Shown here in pieces: positions 41,517 through 49,817 of a DNA stretch of 64,000 bases (the first letter of the stretch is position 1; each line of letters begins with the position of its first letter). The stretch spans positions 930,001-994,000 of the forward strand of contig NZ_WAEL01000001.1 in the NCBI RefSeq assembly GCF_011742925.1, in the 5' to 3' direction. This DNA is from Fibrivirga algicola (lineage in GTDB: Bacteria; Bacteroidota; Bacteroidia; Cytophagales; Spirosomataceae). Under the pieces are notes generated by a model. The model saw only the letters and a program-made list of their open reading frames with translations. It was not told the origin of the DNA and searched no databases. The position numbers were made by a program, and so were the translations under genes.

Positions 41517-41939
41517 TTAGAGAGGAGCGTAGCTTACCTCATCTTCCGACACCTGATATTTGTTGCCTTTGATACCGGCCTTATTTAAGTAACTGATGAA
41601 ATTGGTGATCAACTTGCTGATGTCTTCTGCCATCTTGTAGAGGAGATCAAACGTGCTTTGGTCGATGTATGTCTGATCAAGTGCACGATACAATGGAGAG
41701 CGAACTTCACCAGCCGACCCTTTGGCAATACTCAAAAACTGAATAAGCTCACCCTTTCCTCCTCGTTCGAAACCCTCAGCAATCTTGTCCATCACCGAAC
41801 CACTTGCCCGGCGAATTTGACTTCTCAAATCGAGGTCTCGGGCAAAAGCGCCCTGCTTTGAAAGCCTATACACTTCCTGAGCCAGCTCGCGGGCTTTTTG
41901 CCAGGATTTTAACTCTTCGAACCGCTGGATGGTAGCCAT
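41517..41939 (-). CDS. Four-helix-bundle protein (S23/intervening-sequence type)
   Basis: 140 aa from ATG 41939; the longer frame would translate the heptad hairpin. RFEELKSWQKARELAQEVYRL, LRSQIRRASGSVMDKIAEGFERG, FLSIAKGSAGEVRSPLYRALD are the conserved segments of the four-helix-bundle family first known from proteins coded in 23S rRNA intervening sequences. The members occur scattered in Bacteroidota genomes and form ring-like oligomers; a relative serves as Avd in diversity-generating retroelements. No reverse transcriptase or rRNA is here. It splits an otherwise usual GMC-subunit 3 pair and is bracketed by heptad repeats, suggesting insertion as a unit. Confidence 0.87.
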   Translation of the reverse strand: MATIQRFEELKSWQKARELAQEVYRLSKQGAFARDLDLRSQIRRASGSVMDKIAEGFERGGKGELIQFLSIAKGSAGEVRSPLYRALDQTYIDQSTFDLLYKMAEDISKLITNFISYLNKAGIKGNKYQVSEDEVSYAPL

Positions 41940-41944
41940 TTCTT

Positions 41945-42029
41945 GTTTGAATGTTTGTGGTTTGACGTTGCCCTGCTTAACTATCGTTTTGTTGCCCGGC
42001 AGCGCAACGTCAAACCACAAACATCAAAC
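41945..42029. repeat. Heptad hairpin, subfamily A, copy 4
   Basis: The left arm starts 41945; the right arm ends 42029. They pair over 20 bp perfectly plus a further TTTGA segment separated by a one-base bulge. Heptads TTTGATG, TTTGTGG, TTTGACG are followed by TTGCGCTGC on the minus strand. It lies 4 bp after the GMC oxidoreductase stop and 5 bp before the four-helix-bundle start codon. Confidence 0.87.
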
Positions 42030-42033
42030 TAAC

Positions 42034-43785
42034 TTAAATATTCTTCTTCTTCACCTGATCGATCAGGTAATCAGACGTGCGCATCGACGAGGCCAGAATG
42101 GTCCAGGTAACGTTCTTGTCGCCCTGGGTGACGAACGGGGCGGCGTCGACAACGAACAGGTTTTTTACCTCGTGTGCTTGCTGGAAGGCATTCAGGGCCG
42201 ACTTTTTCGGATCGTTACCCATCCGAACAGTGCCGATTTCATGGATGATCTTACCGGGCGCTTCCAGACCGTAGCCGTGATTGGTTTTCGGGCCGGGCTT
42301 TTCACCGAGTGGGATAGCACCCATCGCGTGGAAAATCTCCTCGAACGTATCCTGCATGTGCTTTGCCTGCTTCACCTCATAATCGGACCACTTGTAGTTG
42401 AAACGGAGCGTTGGAATGCCGTATTTGTCGACCTTGTTGGGGTCAATCTCGCAGTAGTTGCTTTCGAGCGGCACCGGTTCGCCCCGGCCGGCCATGCTGA
42501 CATAGGCACCGTAAAAACGGCGGGCGTCTTCTTTCAGGCGCGATCCATAGCCACCGGCTGGCAAGGTTTTCCCATTGGCATATGGGTACTTGCCATTCAT
42601 GCCGTCGAGGCCCATACCGAAACCGTAGGAAGGCATACCCATGCCGCCGCCATATTCGATATGATAGCCACGGGGGAAATCAAGCTTCTTGTTGTCGAGC
42701 CACCAGGGCGTAAATACGTGCATACCGCCAACGCCATCTTCGTTGTACCGCACCCGGTCCATCAGCGCCGGCACAAAGGCTGCCCGCGAGGCGCCCGTTG
42801 AGTCGTTAAGGTACTTGCCAACCACACCGCTGCCGTTTGCCAGCCCGTTTGGGTGCCGTGCCGACTTGGAGTTGAGCAGGATACGAGCCGATTCGCAGGC
42901 ACTGGCGCCCAGCATCACTGCTTTGGCCCGTACCGTGTGTTCCTGTAACGTACCTGTATGCACGAAGCTCACGCCCGTAGCCAGGCCCGTTTGCGGATCG
43001 GTCAACACTTCGCGGCACATGGCCCCGTTGATCAGCGTAACATTGCCCGTTTTGACGGCTGGAATACACAAAACCGACGACGATGAGAAGTCGGCATAAG
43101 CCTGACAGCCCCGGTTACACTGGTTACAGTAGAAACACTGACCGCGCTCATTGTTGATGGCTTTCGTCAGAATAGACAGACGCGACGGGATAACCGGAAT
43201 ACCAATGCCTTTGCCCGCTTTCTGAATGAGCCGCTCGTGCAAACGGGGCTTGGGTGCTGGTAGAAAATGGCCGTCGGGTTCGTTGCGCAGGCCTTCCTTA
43301 GAGCCAAACACCCCAATCATCTTATCGACTTTGTCGTAATACGGGGCCAGATCGTCGTACGTAATTGGCCAGTCGTCACCAACGCCGGTCATCGAACCGC
43401 GCCGGAAATCGTCGGGACCAAACCGCAGCGAGATACGACCCCAGTGGTTGGTTCGTCCACCCAGCATACGCGACCGAAACCAGTGGAACTCAGTGCCCGG
43501 ATTGGCCGAATAGGGTTCGCCCGCAATGTCCCAGCCACCCCAGGCGGCGTCGAAGTCACCAAACGCACGGGTTGTGCCCGCTCCACGCCGGGGCGATTCA
43601 TAGGGCCACTTGAGTTGAGTAATGTACTTGGGGTCGGCAGGGTCAAAATAGCCACCTGCTTCGAGGAGCATTACTTTGGCGCCCGCTTTGGCCAGCATAT
43701 TAGCGGCCATACCACCGCCAGCCCCGGAGCCGACAATGACAACGTCGTATACGGTGGGAGTTTCTTTAATCTGGAAAGAATCCAT
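42034..43785 (-). CDS. GMC-family FAD oxidoreductase, sugar dehydrogenase-like large subunit
   Basis: 583 aa. FAD motif GSGAGGGMAANMLAKAGAKV (about 18-38), the second GMC segment RMLGGRTNHWGRISLRF, and C-terminal HEIGTVRMG and NLFVVDAAPFVTQGDKNVTWT. A four-Cys group CFYCNQCNRGC (C-x2-C-x2-C-x3-C) in the middle could hold an Fe-S cluster, as in FAD-glucose dehydrogenases that pass electrons onward. There is no signal peptide of its own, so export with the Tat-targeted subunit 3 is likely. Substrate is probably a sugar or sugar acid. The electron acceptor is not in the window. Confidence 0.88.
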   Translation of the reverse strand: MDSFQIKETPTVYDVVIVGSGAGGGMAANMLAKAGAKVMLLEAGGYFDPADPKYITQLKWPYESPRRGAGTTRAFGDFDAAWGGWDIAGEPYSANPGTEFHWFRSRMLGGRTNHWGRISLRFGPDDFRRGSMTGVGDDWPITYDDLAPYYDKVDKMIGVFGSKEGLRNEPDGHFLPAPKPRLHERLIQKAGKGIGIPVIPSRLSILTKAINNERGQCFYCNQCNRGCQAYADFSSSSVLCIPAVKTGNVTLINGAMCREVLTDPQTGLATGVSFVHTGTLQEHTVRAKAVMLGASACESARILLNSKSARHPNGLANGSGVVGKYLNDSTGASRAAFVPALMDRVRYNEDGVGGMHVFTPWWLDNKKLDFPRGYHIEYGGGMGMPSYGFGMGLDGMNGKYPYANGKTLPAGGYGSRLKEDARRFYGAYVSMAGRGEPVPLESNYCEIDPNKVDKYGIPTLRFNYKWSDYEVKQAKHMQDTFEEIFHAMGAIPLGEKPGPKTNHGYGLEAPGKIIHEIGTVRMGNDPKKSALNAFQQAHEVKNLFVVDAAPFVTQGDKNVTWTILASSMRTSDYLIDQVKKKNI

Positions 43786-43912
43786 CTAGTACCCGGTTTT
43801 GATTTGATGAATGCGTAAGGGCTATGTCAACAGCCGCATGCTTACACCTTAGGTAAAGGCAAATTGGTGCAGAATATCCCTATCTGATGGCTGTTAAAGT
43901 CACGTTTACGCA

Positions 43913-43995
43913 AAAAGACCTCAGTCAGGAACGCAGAGCAGCGCAGCGACCACAGGTAGTGGTGTTACGCCGGTGGATTCCGACTAAGGTCTTTT
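43913..43995. terminator. Long hairpin after the M14 peptidase gene
   Basis: aaaagacctcagtc (43913-43926) pairs with gactaaggtctttt (43982-43995) with one G-U-type difference; further small stems lie inside. On the minus strand the stem is followed by TTTTTG, so it fits a terminator for the M14 gene. It is in the gap between M14 and GMC genes. Confidence 0.65.
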
Positions 43996-44020
43996 CAACT
44001 AGTTGCGGCTTGTCAGACCG

Positions 44021-46642
44021 TTAATTCCCGCTCATGAAGACAGCGTTGCCGAAAAGCAGCTTGCCGTTGTACCAGAAACCACGGAAGAGTGGGTTGTCGG
44101 CCAGATAAATCACCTGACCACGACCCAACTCTTGTACGCCGATAGCCAGTGTCTGCTTCAGTTTTTCCTTCGCATTCTTTCCGGCAAAACCAGCAATTAA
44201 GTTGGTGTCTTTGAGGTAGCCTACGTTCCAGCCATCTTTCAGCATGTCGTACGTATGGGCATCCTGCACCAGCGTGTAGTAGCCGCCCGACAGGCCAAAA
44301 CCCAGCGGATGGGTTGTATCGAGATCGAGGCGATAGATGCTGCCCGGCGTTTCGTCTGACACGGCCGATCGCTCACGTTCTGCGTAAATCTTCAGTGAGT
44401 CGGTCAGGGCTTTTTTGCCTTTACCTTTTTCCTGGTCACCTTTTTCTTCCTTTTCTTTTAGATCGAATCCTTCTTTGCCAATAAACGCCGCCGCGGCCCG
44501 TTCCATGGCAATCAATTTGCCACCACCCCGAATCCACTCGCGAATGGTCGACAGGGTGCGGTCGGTCAGTAACCGGCTATAAGCATACCCGTTCGCCAGC
44601 ACCAGTACATCGACCTGTTTCCAGTCTACGCTGCCCAGATCGGCTCCGTTGATCATGCTGACAGGGTATTTTAATTCCTGATCGAAGTAGTGCCATACCT
44701 CGCCCACCGACGTAGCCACGGTACCTTCGCCGGATACAACCGCCACCCGAGGCGCTTTCAGAGCCGTTACGAAATCAGACCCGAAATCGGAGCCTTTGGT
44801 CACGAAACCAGTGGCAACGGGGGTCAGGGTCATCCCCAGTGTGGCTGCTTCCTGCTGAACAAGGGCATCGAACCGATTGCCGAGGCGCTCATTGCCCGCG
44901 CGGGTAATCAGCAACGTACCTGCGGCGTATTGCTGACCGTTCAGTTCAAACGGCTTTTCGGCGGTACGTACCCGAATCTTTTTGTTCATTAGGCTTGCCA
45001 GCAACTGAACCGATGGTAACGACTGCCAGCGAGCCAGATAGGCATACGGACGATCGACTGCTGCCGCGGGGGCGGCGGCTGGTTTTGCCGTTGGTGCGGT
45101 AGGATCGAGGCGGGTAGTCAGACCGTAGGTTTGCAGCCCGTACGCATAGGGGAGCGACCAGGCCGTGATGTCGTAGGTCACTGAATCTTCCAGCATCGAT
45201 TTTGGCTCGAACAGGATTTTTAGCAAGGTCGATTTTGGCTGGTAGGCGCTGATGATCAAATCATGCTCCCCGATCGACACGCTCTTGTCGTTACGCTGGG
45301 TGAGGTAGTTGTACACTCCCGCCGACTCGGCCCGTGACGTACCTGATTTGCCTTTGGTAGTTCCACCCGCCGAGATTGTCTGGGCCTTACCGGTAGTGCC
45401 GTACACGATCCGGTTCTTGTCGAGCAATTGGCGAAGGGCGTTCAGTTTGCCCTCGTCACCGTTGCTCTTCACCACGTAAGTCTTATAGATCCCCACTGGC
45501 GAATTTTGGGCTTTGTCGAAAAACGCACCAAACTCTTTCACCACCTCGGCCGAGCGGTCAGCCACTGACTCGAGCGTAGCAAACGAAGCCGCCACGTGGT
45601 GGTCGATCCGTTCGCGCAGGGTGAGCGTATCCCCGTCGTCTTTCCGAACGGCTAATCCGGCCCGGCTGTTGCCGCCCTGTTCGTAGGTCATACCAATCGC
45701 TCCGTTGTAGGTCGGGTACGTGTCGCCGTAGCTGGGGTAGAACAGATCGAACCGCTCGCGGGTGTAGTAGAGCCAGTTGTTGCGGTCGAAATAGCGGCTG
45801 CAATACTGCCCAACCACCGTTTGAAACTGACGCTGAAACGGCGTGATGTCTTCGTGATAGGGTTTGGCCGACGGCGCAAAGTAATACGGGCTGTTATAAC
45901 CCATTTCGTGGAAATCGCCGTGCAGATGGGGCATCCATTGCTGGTAAAGTGCCATCCGCTGCTGGGTGATCTCCTGGGTTTGCCAGGCCCAGTCGCGGTT
46001 TGGGTCGAAGTAATAGTGCGTGTAACGCCCACCGGGCCAGGGTTCGCTGTGTTCGCGCGAGAACGGTGTGGGGTCAGCCACACGGCCCTGCATCTGGTTG
46101 TACCAATTCACGTACCGGTCGTGCCCGTCGGGGTTGAGGCCCGGATCGAGGATGACCACACTGGTCTCCAGAATCTTTGGCGATACCGTATACTGCGAAC
46201 CCGCCTTGGTTGGGTCTAGTAGCCCGTACATCACTTCCATAAACGCTTCTGAACTCACCGCCTCGTTTCCGTGCACGTTGTAGCTCAGCCACTGAATGGC
46301 TGGCATTGGCTTGCCGGAGGGCTTGCCAGCCAGCATACCAATGCGACGCAGGTTGTCTGTCCTGATTTCTTCGAGCCGGGCTATGTTGGCCTCACTTCCG
46401 ATCGCCACAACAGCCAGTTGCCGACCTTCATAGGTAGTACCATAAGGAATCACTTTGATTCGGGTGGGAGCCTGGCGGGCAATTTGCTCGGCATAGGCCA
46501 GTACGCGGTGGTGGGGGGTGTATCGCTCGCCAACGGCATACCCCAGGTATTGGGCTGGAGAAGGGAGCGTTCCCTGAGCGAACAGGGAGGTGCAAAGGAA
46601 GTAGGTGCAGCAGATGAAGTAATTGATAAACTTTTTTTTCAT
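44021..46642 (-). CDS. Secreted M14-family zinc carboxypeptidase-like protein
   Basis: 873 aa. Signal peptide (MKKKFINYFICCTYFLCTSLFA). The M14 domain (about 40-390) shows the zinc motif HGNE (H124, E127), NPDGHDRYVNWYN with the substrate Asn-Asp region, HGDFHEMGY (third His) and the catalytic Glu region TYEQGGNSRAG. The long C-terminal part has a ThuA/GATase-like fold look (VDVLVLANGYAYSRLL, WIRGGGKLIAMERAA), as in other large Bacteroidota M14 peptidases. Expected to act in the periplasm or outside. A -7 box lies at 46690-46697. Confidence 0.9.
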   Translation of the reverse strand: MKKKFINYFICCTYFLCTSLFAQGTLPSPAQYLGYAVGERYTPHHRVLAYAEQIARQAPTRIKVIPYGTTYEGRQLAVVAIGSEANIARLEEIRTDNLRRIGMLAGKPSGKPMPAIQWLSYNVHGNEAVSSEAFMEVMYGLLDPTKAGSQYTVSPKILETSVVILDPGLNPDGHDRYVNWYNQMQGRVADPTPFSREHSEPWPGGRYTHYYFDPNRDWAWQTQEITQQRMALYQQWMPHLHGDFHEMGYNSPYYFAPSAKPYHEDITPFQRQFQTVVGQYCSRYFDRNNWLYYTRERFDLFYPSYGDTYPTYNGAIGMTYEQGGNSRAGLAVRKDDGDTLTLRERIDHHVAASFATLESVADRSAEVVKEFGAFFDKAQNSPVGIYKTYVVKSNGDEGKLNALRQLLDKNRIVYGTTGKAQTISAGGTTKGKSGTSRAESAGVYNYLTQRNDKSVSIGEHDLIISAYQPKSTLLKILFEPKSMLEDSVTYDITAWSLPYAYGLQTYGLTTRLDPTAPTAKPAAAPAAAVDRPYAYLARWQSLPSVQLLASLMNKKIRVRTAEKPFELNGQQYAAGTLLITRAGNERLGNRFDALVQQEAATLGMTLTPVATGFVTKGSDFGSDFVTALKAPRVAVVSGEGTVATSVGEVWHYFDQELKYPVSMINGADLGSVDWKQVDVLVLANGYAYSRLLTDRTLSTIREWIRGGGKLIAMERAAAAFIGKEGFDLKEKEEKGDQEKGKGKKALTDSLKIYAERERSAVSDETPGSIYRLDLDTTHPLGFGLSGGYYTLVQDAHTYDMLKDGWNVGYLKDTNLIAGFAGKNAKEKLKQTLAIGVQELGRGQVIYLADNPLFRGFWYNGKLLFGNAVFMSGN

Positions 46643-46689
46643 GCCGGTGGCTGGGAAAACAGGTTGAGATTGAGCGAATTATTGCCCGT

Positions 46690-46697
46690 CAAAAATA
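46690..46697 (-). promoter_or_regulatory. -7 box of the M14 gene
   Basis: Minus-strand TATTTTTG fits TAnnTTTG, 47 bp before the ATG at 46642. A proper -33 TTG is not clear. Confidence 0.38.
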
Positions 46698-46748
46698 GTA
46701 GTAAAAGGGGTTGAACCCATTTTTAAAGATTTTTTTTGGGGGTAGGTA

Positions 46749-46778
46749 TTGCATTTTACGCCCATAGCAGTACTTTTG
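46749..46778 (+). promoter_or_regulatory. Promoter of tRNA-Glu
   Basis: TTG at 46749-46751 and TACTTTTG at 46771-46778 are 19 bp apart, a full match to the Bacteroidota promoter. The tRNA starts 62 bp downstream of the box. The same TACTTTTG box precedes tRNA-Lys. Confidence 0.75.
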
Positions 46779-46839
46779 TATCACGATTCGCTGACGGCGC
46801 AATTGAGCAATCAAAAACACGTCAGGTCTGTCACAAGAC

Positions 46840-46911
46840 GGTCGATTCGTCTAGCGGTTAGGACACTGCCCTTTCACGGCAGCGACACGGGTTCAAGTCC
46901 CGTATCGATCA
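46840..46911 (+). tRNA. tRNA-Glu (anticodon TTC)
   Basis: 72 nt. Acceptor GGTCGAT pairs with ATCGATC (one G-U). The anticodon stem CTGCC/GGCAG has loop CTTTCAC, so anticodon TTC (Glu). The T arm ACGGG-TTCAAGT-CCCGT is intact. Discriminator A; CCA is not encoded. The strong promoter upstream and the terminator at 46918-46950 make it a single transcription unit. Confidence 0.98.
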
Positions 46912-46917
46912 CAGTTC

Positions 46918-46950
46918 AGCCCCAACGCCGAAAGCGTTGGGGCTTTTTTT
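46918..46950 (+). terminator. Intrinsic terminator of tRNA-Glu
   Basis: agccccaacgc pairs with gcgttggggct around cgaaa, followed by seven T. It is a textbook intrinsic terminator 7 bp after the tRNA. Confidence 0.93.
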
Positions 46951-46952
46951 AT

Positions 46953-47005
46953 GCGTTTATGTTGATCAGCGCGAAGCAATCCAACGCGCTGGTCAACATA
47001 AACGC
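46953..47005. repeat. 21-bp hairpin between tRNA-Glu terminator and M1 peptidase
   Basis: The arms 46953-46973 and 46985-47005 pair over 21 bp with a single G-U-type difference, around an 11-nt loop. It lies 40 bp past the stop of the M1 gene (minus strand). It follows the same idea as the heptad hairpins, a long T-less stem at a gene end, but the sequence is not in the heptad family. Confidence 0.7.
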
Positions 47006-47044
47006 AACGTACCCAGGCGTTGCCAGGTGGCCAACGAATGTTCG

Positions 47045-49657
47045 TTACCGATCCGGATACAGCAGCTTAGCCGCCCGGAAGGGTCCATCGGCGGCCTGCA
47101 GTAGCTTGGCTTTCAGGCGTGGGTTATAGGTGGGGCGCTCGGCTAGAAACGTTCTGACCAGGTTGGCTACCTCCGGTGTCTGGTAACTGCCAAGCGTTGA
47201 ACGCAACCACGATTCGGGGAAGAAGATATCGCCCGTCCGCTGAATGTCCTCGAGCAACTCGAGGCTCGGTTTTACATAGCTGACCGATGTAGCCGCGCGC
47301 AGCGGATGATGCAGATACCCCAGCGCCGTGGTAACGTAACTTTCCCGCTCGCGATTGGAAACATCGTTGAGCGACTCAAAAAATGCGTTGCGTTCCACCA
47401 CATTGGGCGATAATGCGGGCATCAGGAATTGCAGCCGTTTGCGCCGGTCCGGGTTTTTGATACGGCTCAACTGTTGCTGAAGGAGTCTATCTGCCGGATA
47501 ATCGCGCACGGCCAGGGCCAGCGCCAAACTGGTGTAGTCATCTTCGGTCAGCGTTACGCCAGCGGGGGCTTTTTGGTCTTTCCAGATGGCATAGAGCCTG
47601 TCCCGGGCTTCGGTGCTCAGCGCAATGCTTTGGTAGCAGCGAAACAGCAGTTTCTTTTTACCTGCCTGTGTTTCCTGCTCCAGCGCCTGCCAGAGGGCCT
47701 GTTCAGCCGATGCGGCTAGGGTCGGGCGGTCGTCGGGCCGTGTGAAATCCCAGACAAGGCTGCTCAGCTGATTGGTCAGCAACCGGAGGTTCAACTCTTC
47801 AGGCTCGCGGCTGAGCTGCCGCTGATAGAGCGTTGCCAGTTGGGCGGGCGTGACCGATTTGCCAGCCAGCATATTCTCGTATAAACTGATATAGGCCGAC
47901 GCCCGCATTACCGGGTTCTTGAGCTGATCGAGCCCCGACAGCATTCGCTCATCGACAGGAAAAATCCCGTAGCCCTGCCCCGACGAATTGAACACCATAA
48001 ACAGGGGCTCTGCTTTACCAATGGCCTGGGTTAGCGCCACCGTGGGCTGGTTCATGTTTACCGTTAGTTCCTCTACACGGTCGGGATAAACCAGGGCTAC
48101 CTCAAAAAACTGGGGCCATTGCCGGGTCGAGCCGTCTTCACTGGTCTGTGCAACAGTCAGTTGACTGATCTTAGCCTGATCGGTTTTTAGCTCATACGTA
48201 AAGCGCGGCCGCCCCGTTTCGTTGACCCATACCCGGTTCCAGCGCTGCAAGTCGGCGGGTGTGTAGGAGTCTAGAATGGCGATCAGATCGGGCCAGGAGG
48301 CGTTGCCGTACGCGTATTTTTTGAGGTAATCCCGCAGGCCGTTCCGCAGGGCTTCTTTGCCCATCAGCCGTTCGAGCTGCCGCATCATGATGGGTGCTTT
48401 GTGGTAGATGATACCGCCATATAACGTACCCGCTTCCTGCAGATTCGCCAGTGGCTGACCAATGGGATTGGCCCCCTGCGTGCGGTCAACGTCGTAGGCC
48501 GCCGGAAAATGGGCGATCAGGAACTCAAGGTCATAGTTACCATCGGCCATACTAACCTGGGTGATCTTGTCGGCCATGAAATTGGCAAATACCTCTTTCA
48601 TCCAGACATCGTCGAACCAGCGCATCGTCACCAGATCGCCAAACCACATATGCGCCGTTTCGTGGGCGATCAACGATGCACGGGCCAGTTTCTGGTCGCG
48701 GGTAGCTCCGTTATCTAAAAACAGGCTCGACGCTCGGTATTGAATAGCCCCGACATGCTCCATGCCGCCGTACTGGAAATCGGGAATGGCCACGAAATCG
48801 AACTTCTTAAATGGGTACGGAATCTGCGTGTAGTCTTCCAGAAAGGTGATCGCATCGCTGTGCGTCTTGAAAATAGGGGCCAGACTGAGTCGAATTTTGG
48901 TGGTGTCCGTTTCGCGATGGAGAAAATTCATGGCCTGATTATTCCACTGCTGGGTGAGGGGAACAAACCGACCCGCCGCAAACGAAAACAGATACGTGCT
49001 GATCGGCTCGGTAACGCCGAAGCGCAGGGTCTGGCGAGCATCGGCCCGGGTCGACTCCTGCAGGGGGGCATTGGTCATGGCCCGCCAGGTGTCTGGCAAG
49101 GTCAGCGTGAGTTGAAACGGGGCTTTCAGATCGGGCTGGTCGAAGCAGGGAAAAACGGTTCGGGCGCGGTCGGGTACCAGCAGGGTGTACAGGAAATCGT
49201 CGTTGCGGTTGAGCGACAGGTTGCCCGCCGTAAACTGAATGGTTACCCGGTTGACACCGGCCGTGAGCCGATTCGGGGCAATCAGGATATGTTCTTTGTC
49301 GAAAACGATCGGAATCTCGACCTCATTCACCAGAATCCGCTGCAGGTGATCGCGTTGTTCTTTGAAGTCAATTTGCACCGGCTGCCCGTTGGGTTTCCAG
49401 CGAAAGGAAATCGTTTCTGTGGCAGGAATCGGCTGGTTTTTTTGCTCAGGTACGTCGAACTTAAGGGTGTAGGCCAGCTGACTGATGGTTTGTTTGCGAT
49501 GTATGGCCAGCGTTTTCGAGACGCCCGTTTCAACAACTGGTTGATCTGCGGCCGCCGCCGATCGGGACTGACCAACGCTGGCCATTGCCAGAAACAGAAA
49601 AGCCACAGAGCCCGCGCAAATTGCCAGGCAACGAATCGAGTCAATAGGTAACAACAT
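47045..49657 (-). CDS. Secreted M1-family aminopeptidase
   Basis: 870 aa. Signal peptide with a long hydrophobic stretch (ICAGSVAFLFLAMASVGQSRS). The catalytic domain has the exopeptidase motif YGGMEHVGA (GAMEN in most enzymes) and the zinc site HETAHMWFGDLV with the downstream Glu in WMKEVFANF, as HExxH-x18-E. M1 enzymes remove N-terminal residues from peptides. C-terminal helical repeats (about 530-870) are the ERAP1-like domain. It converges on tRNA-Glu. A -7 box lies at 49699-49706. Confidence 0.92.
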   Translation of the reverse strand: MLLPIDSIRCLAICAGSVAFLFLAMASVGQSRSAAAADQPVVETGVSKTLAIHRKQTISQLAYTLKFDVPEQKNQPIPATETISFRWKPNGQPVQIDFKEQRDHLQRILVNEVEIPIVFDKEHILIAPNRLTAGVNRVTIQFTAGNLSLNRNDDFLYTLLVPDRARTVFPCFDQPDLKAPFQLTLTLPDTWRAMTNAPLQESTRADARQTLRFGVTEPISTYLFSFAAGRFVPLTQQWNNQAMNFLHRETDTTKIRLSLAPIFKTHSDAITFLEDYTQIPYPFKKFDFVAIPDFQYGGMEHVGAIQYRASSLFLDNGATRDQKLARASLIAHETAHMWFGDLVTMRWFDDVWMKEVFANFMADKITQVSMADGNYDLEFLIAHFPAAYDVDRTQGANPIGQPLANLQEAGTLYGGIIYHKAPIMMRQLERLMGKEALRNGLRDYLKKYAYGNASWPDLIAILDSYTPADLQRWNRVWVNETGRPRFTYELKTDQAKISQLTVAQTSEDGSTRQWPQFFEVALVYPDRVEELTVNMNQPTVALTQAIGKAEPLFMVFNSSGQGYGIFPVDERMLSGLDQLKNPVMRASAYISLYENMLAGKSVTPAQLATLYQRQLSREPEELNLRLLTNQLSSLVWDFTRPDDRPTLAASAEQALWQALEQETQAGKKKLLFRCYQSIALSTEARDRLYAIWKDQKAPAGVTLTEDDYTSLALALAVRDYPADRLLQQQLSRIKNPDRRKRLQFLMPALSPNVVERNAFFESLNDVSNRERESYVTTALGYLHHPLRAATSVSYVKPSLELLEDIQRTGDIFFPESWLRSTLGSYQTPEVANLVRTFLAERPTYNPRLKAKLLQAADGPFRAAKLLYPDR

Positions 49658-49698
49658 AGAAATGGGTACTGAGTTGGACGCGTTTGGGGAGCAGTTAT

Positions 49699-49706
49699 CA
49701 AAACTA
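49699..49706 (-). promoter_or_regulatory. -7 box of the M1 gene
   Basis: Minus-strand TAGTTTTG fits TAnnTTTG, 41 bp before the ATG at 49657. No clear -33 TTG. Confidence 0.38.
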
Positions 49707-49817
49707 TGAAAAATACAGCGTCATAAGTAGCCTGGGCAGTCAGGTACGTTAGGTGTACTACCGTTGGCTTCCATAACTTGCGATCCTGACAGCAGTAAAC
49801 CTTGTAAATCGATTCGC

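Noticed and set aside
41517-41939. Diversity-generating retroelement (Avd-like protein)
   Set aside because: No reverse transcriptase, template or variable repeat in the window; the four-helix-bundle family is much broader.
42034-42801. Plus-strand long frame within the GMC gene
   Set aside because: Antisense to a clear oxidoreductase; no recognisable domain.
48740-49651. 303-codon plus-strand frame opposite the M1 gene
   Set aside because: Long but wholly antisense to a conserved peptidase with zinc motif; typical shadow in GC-rich DNA.
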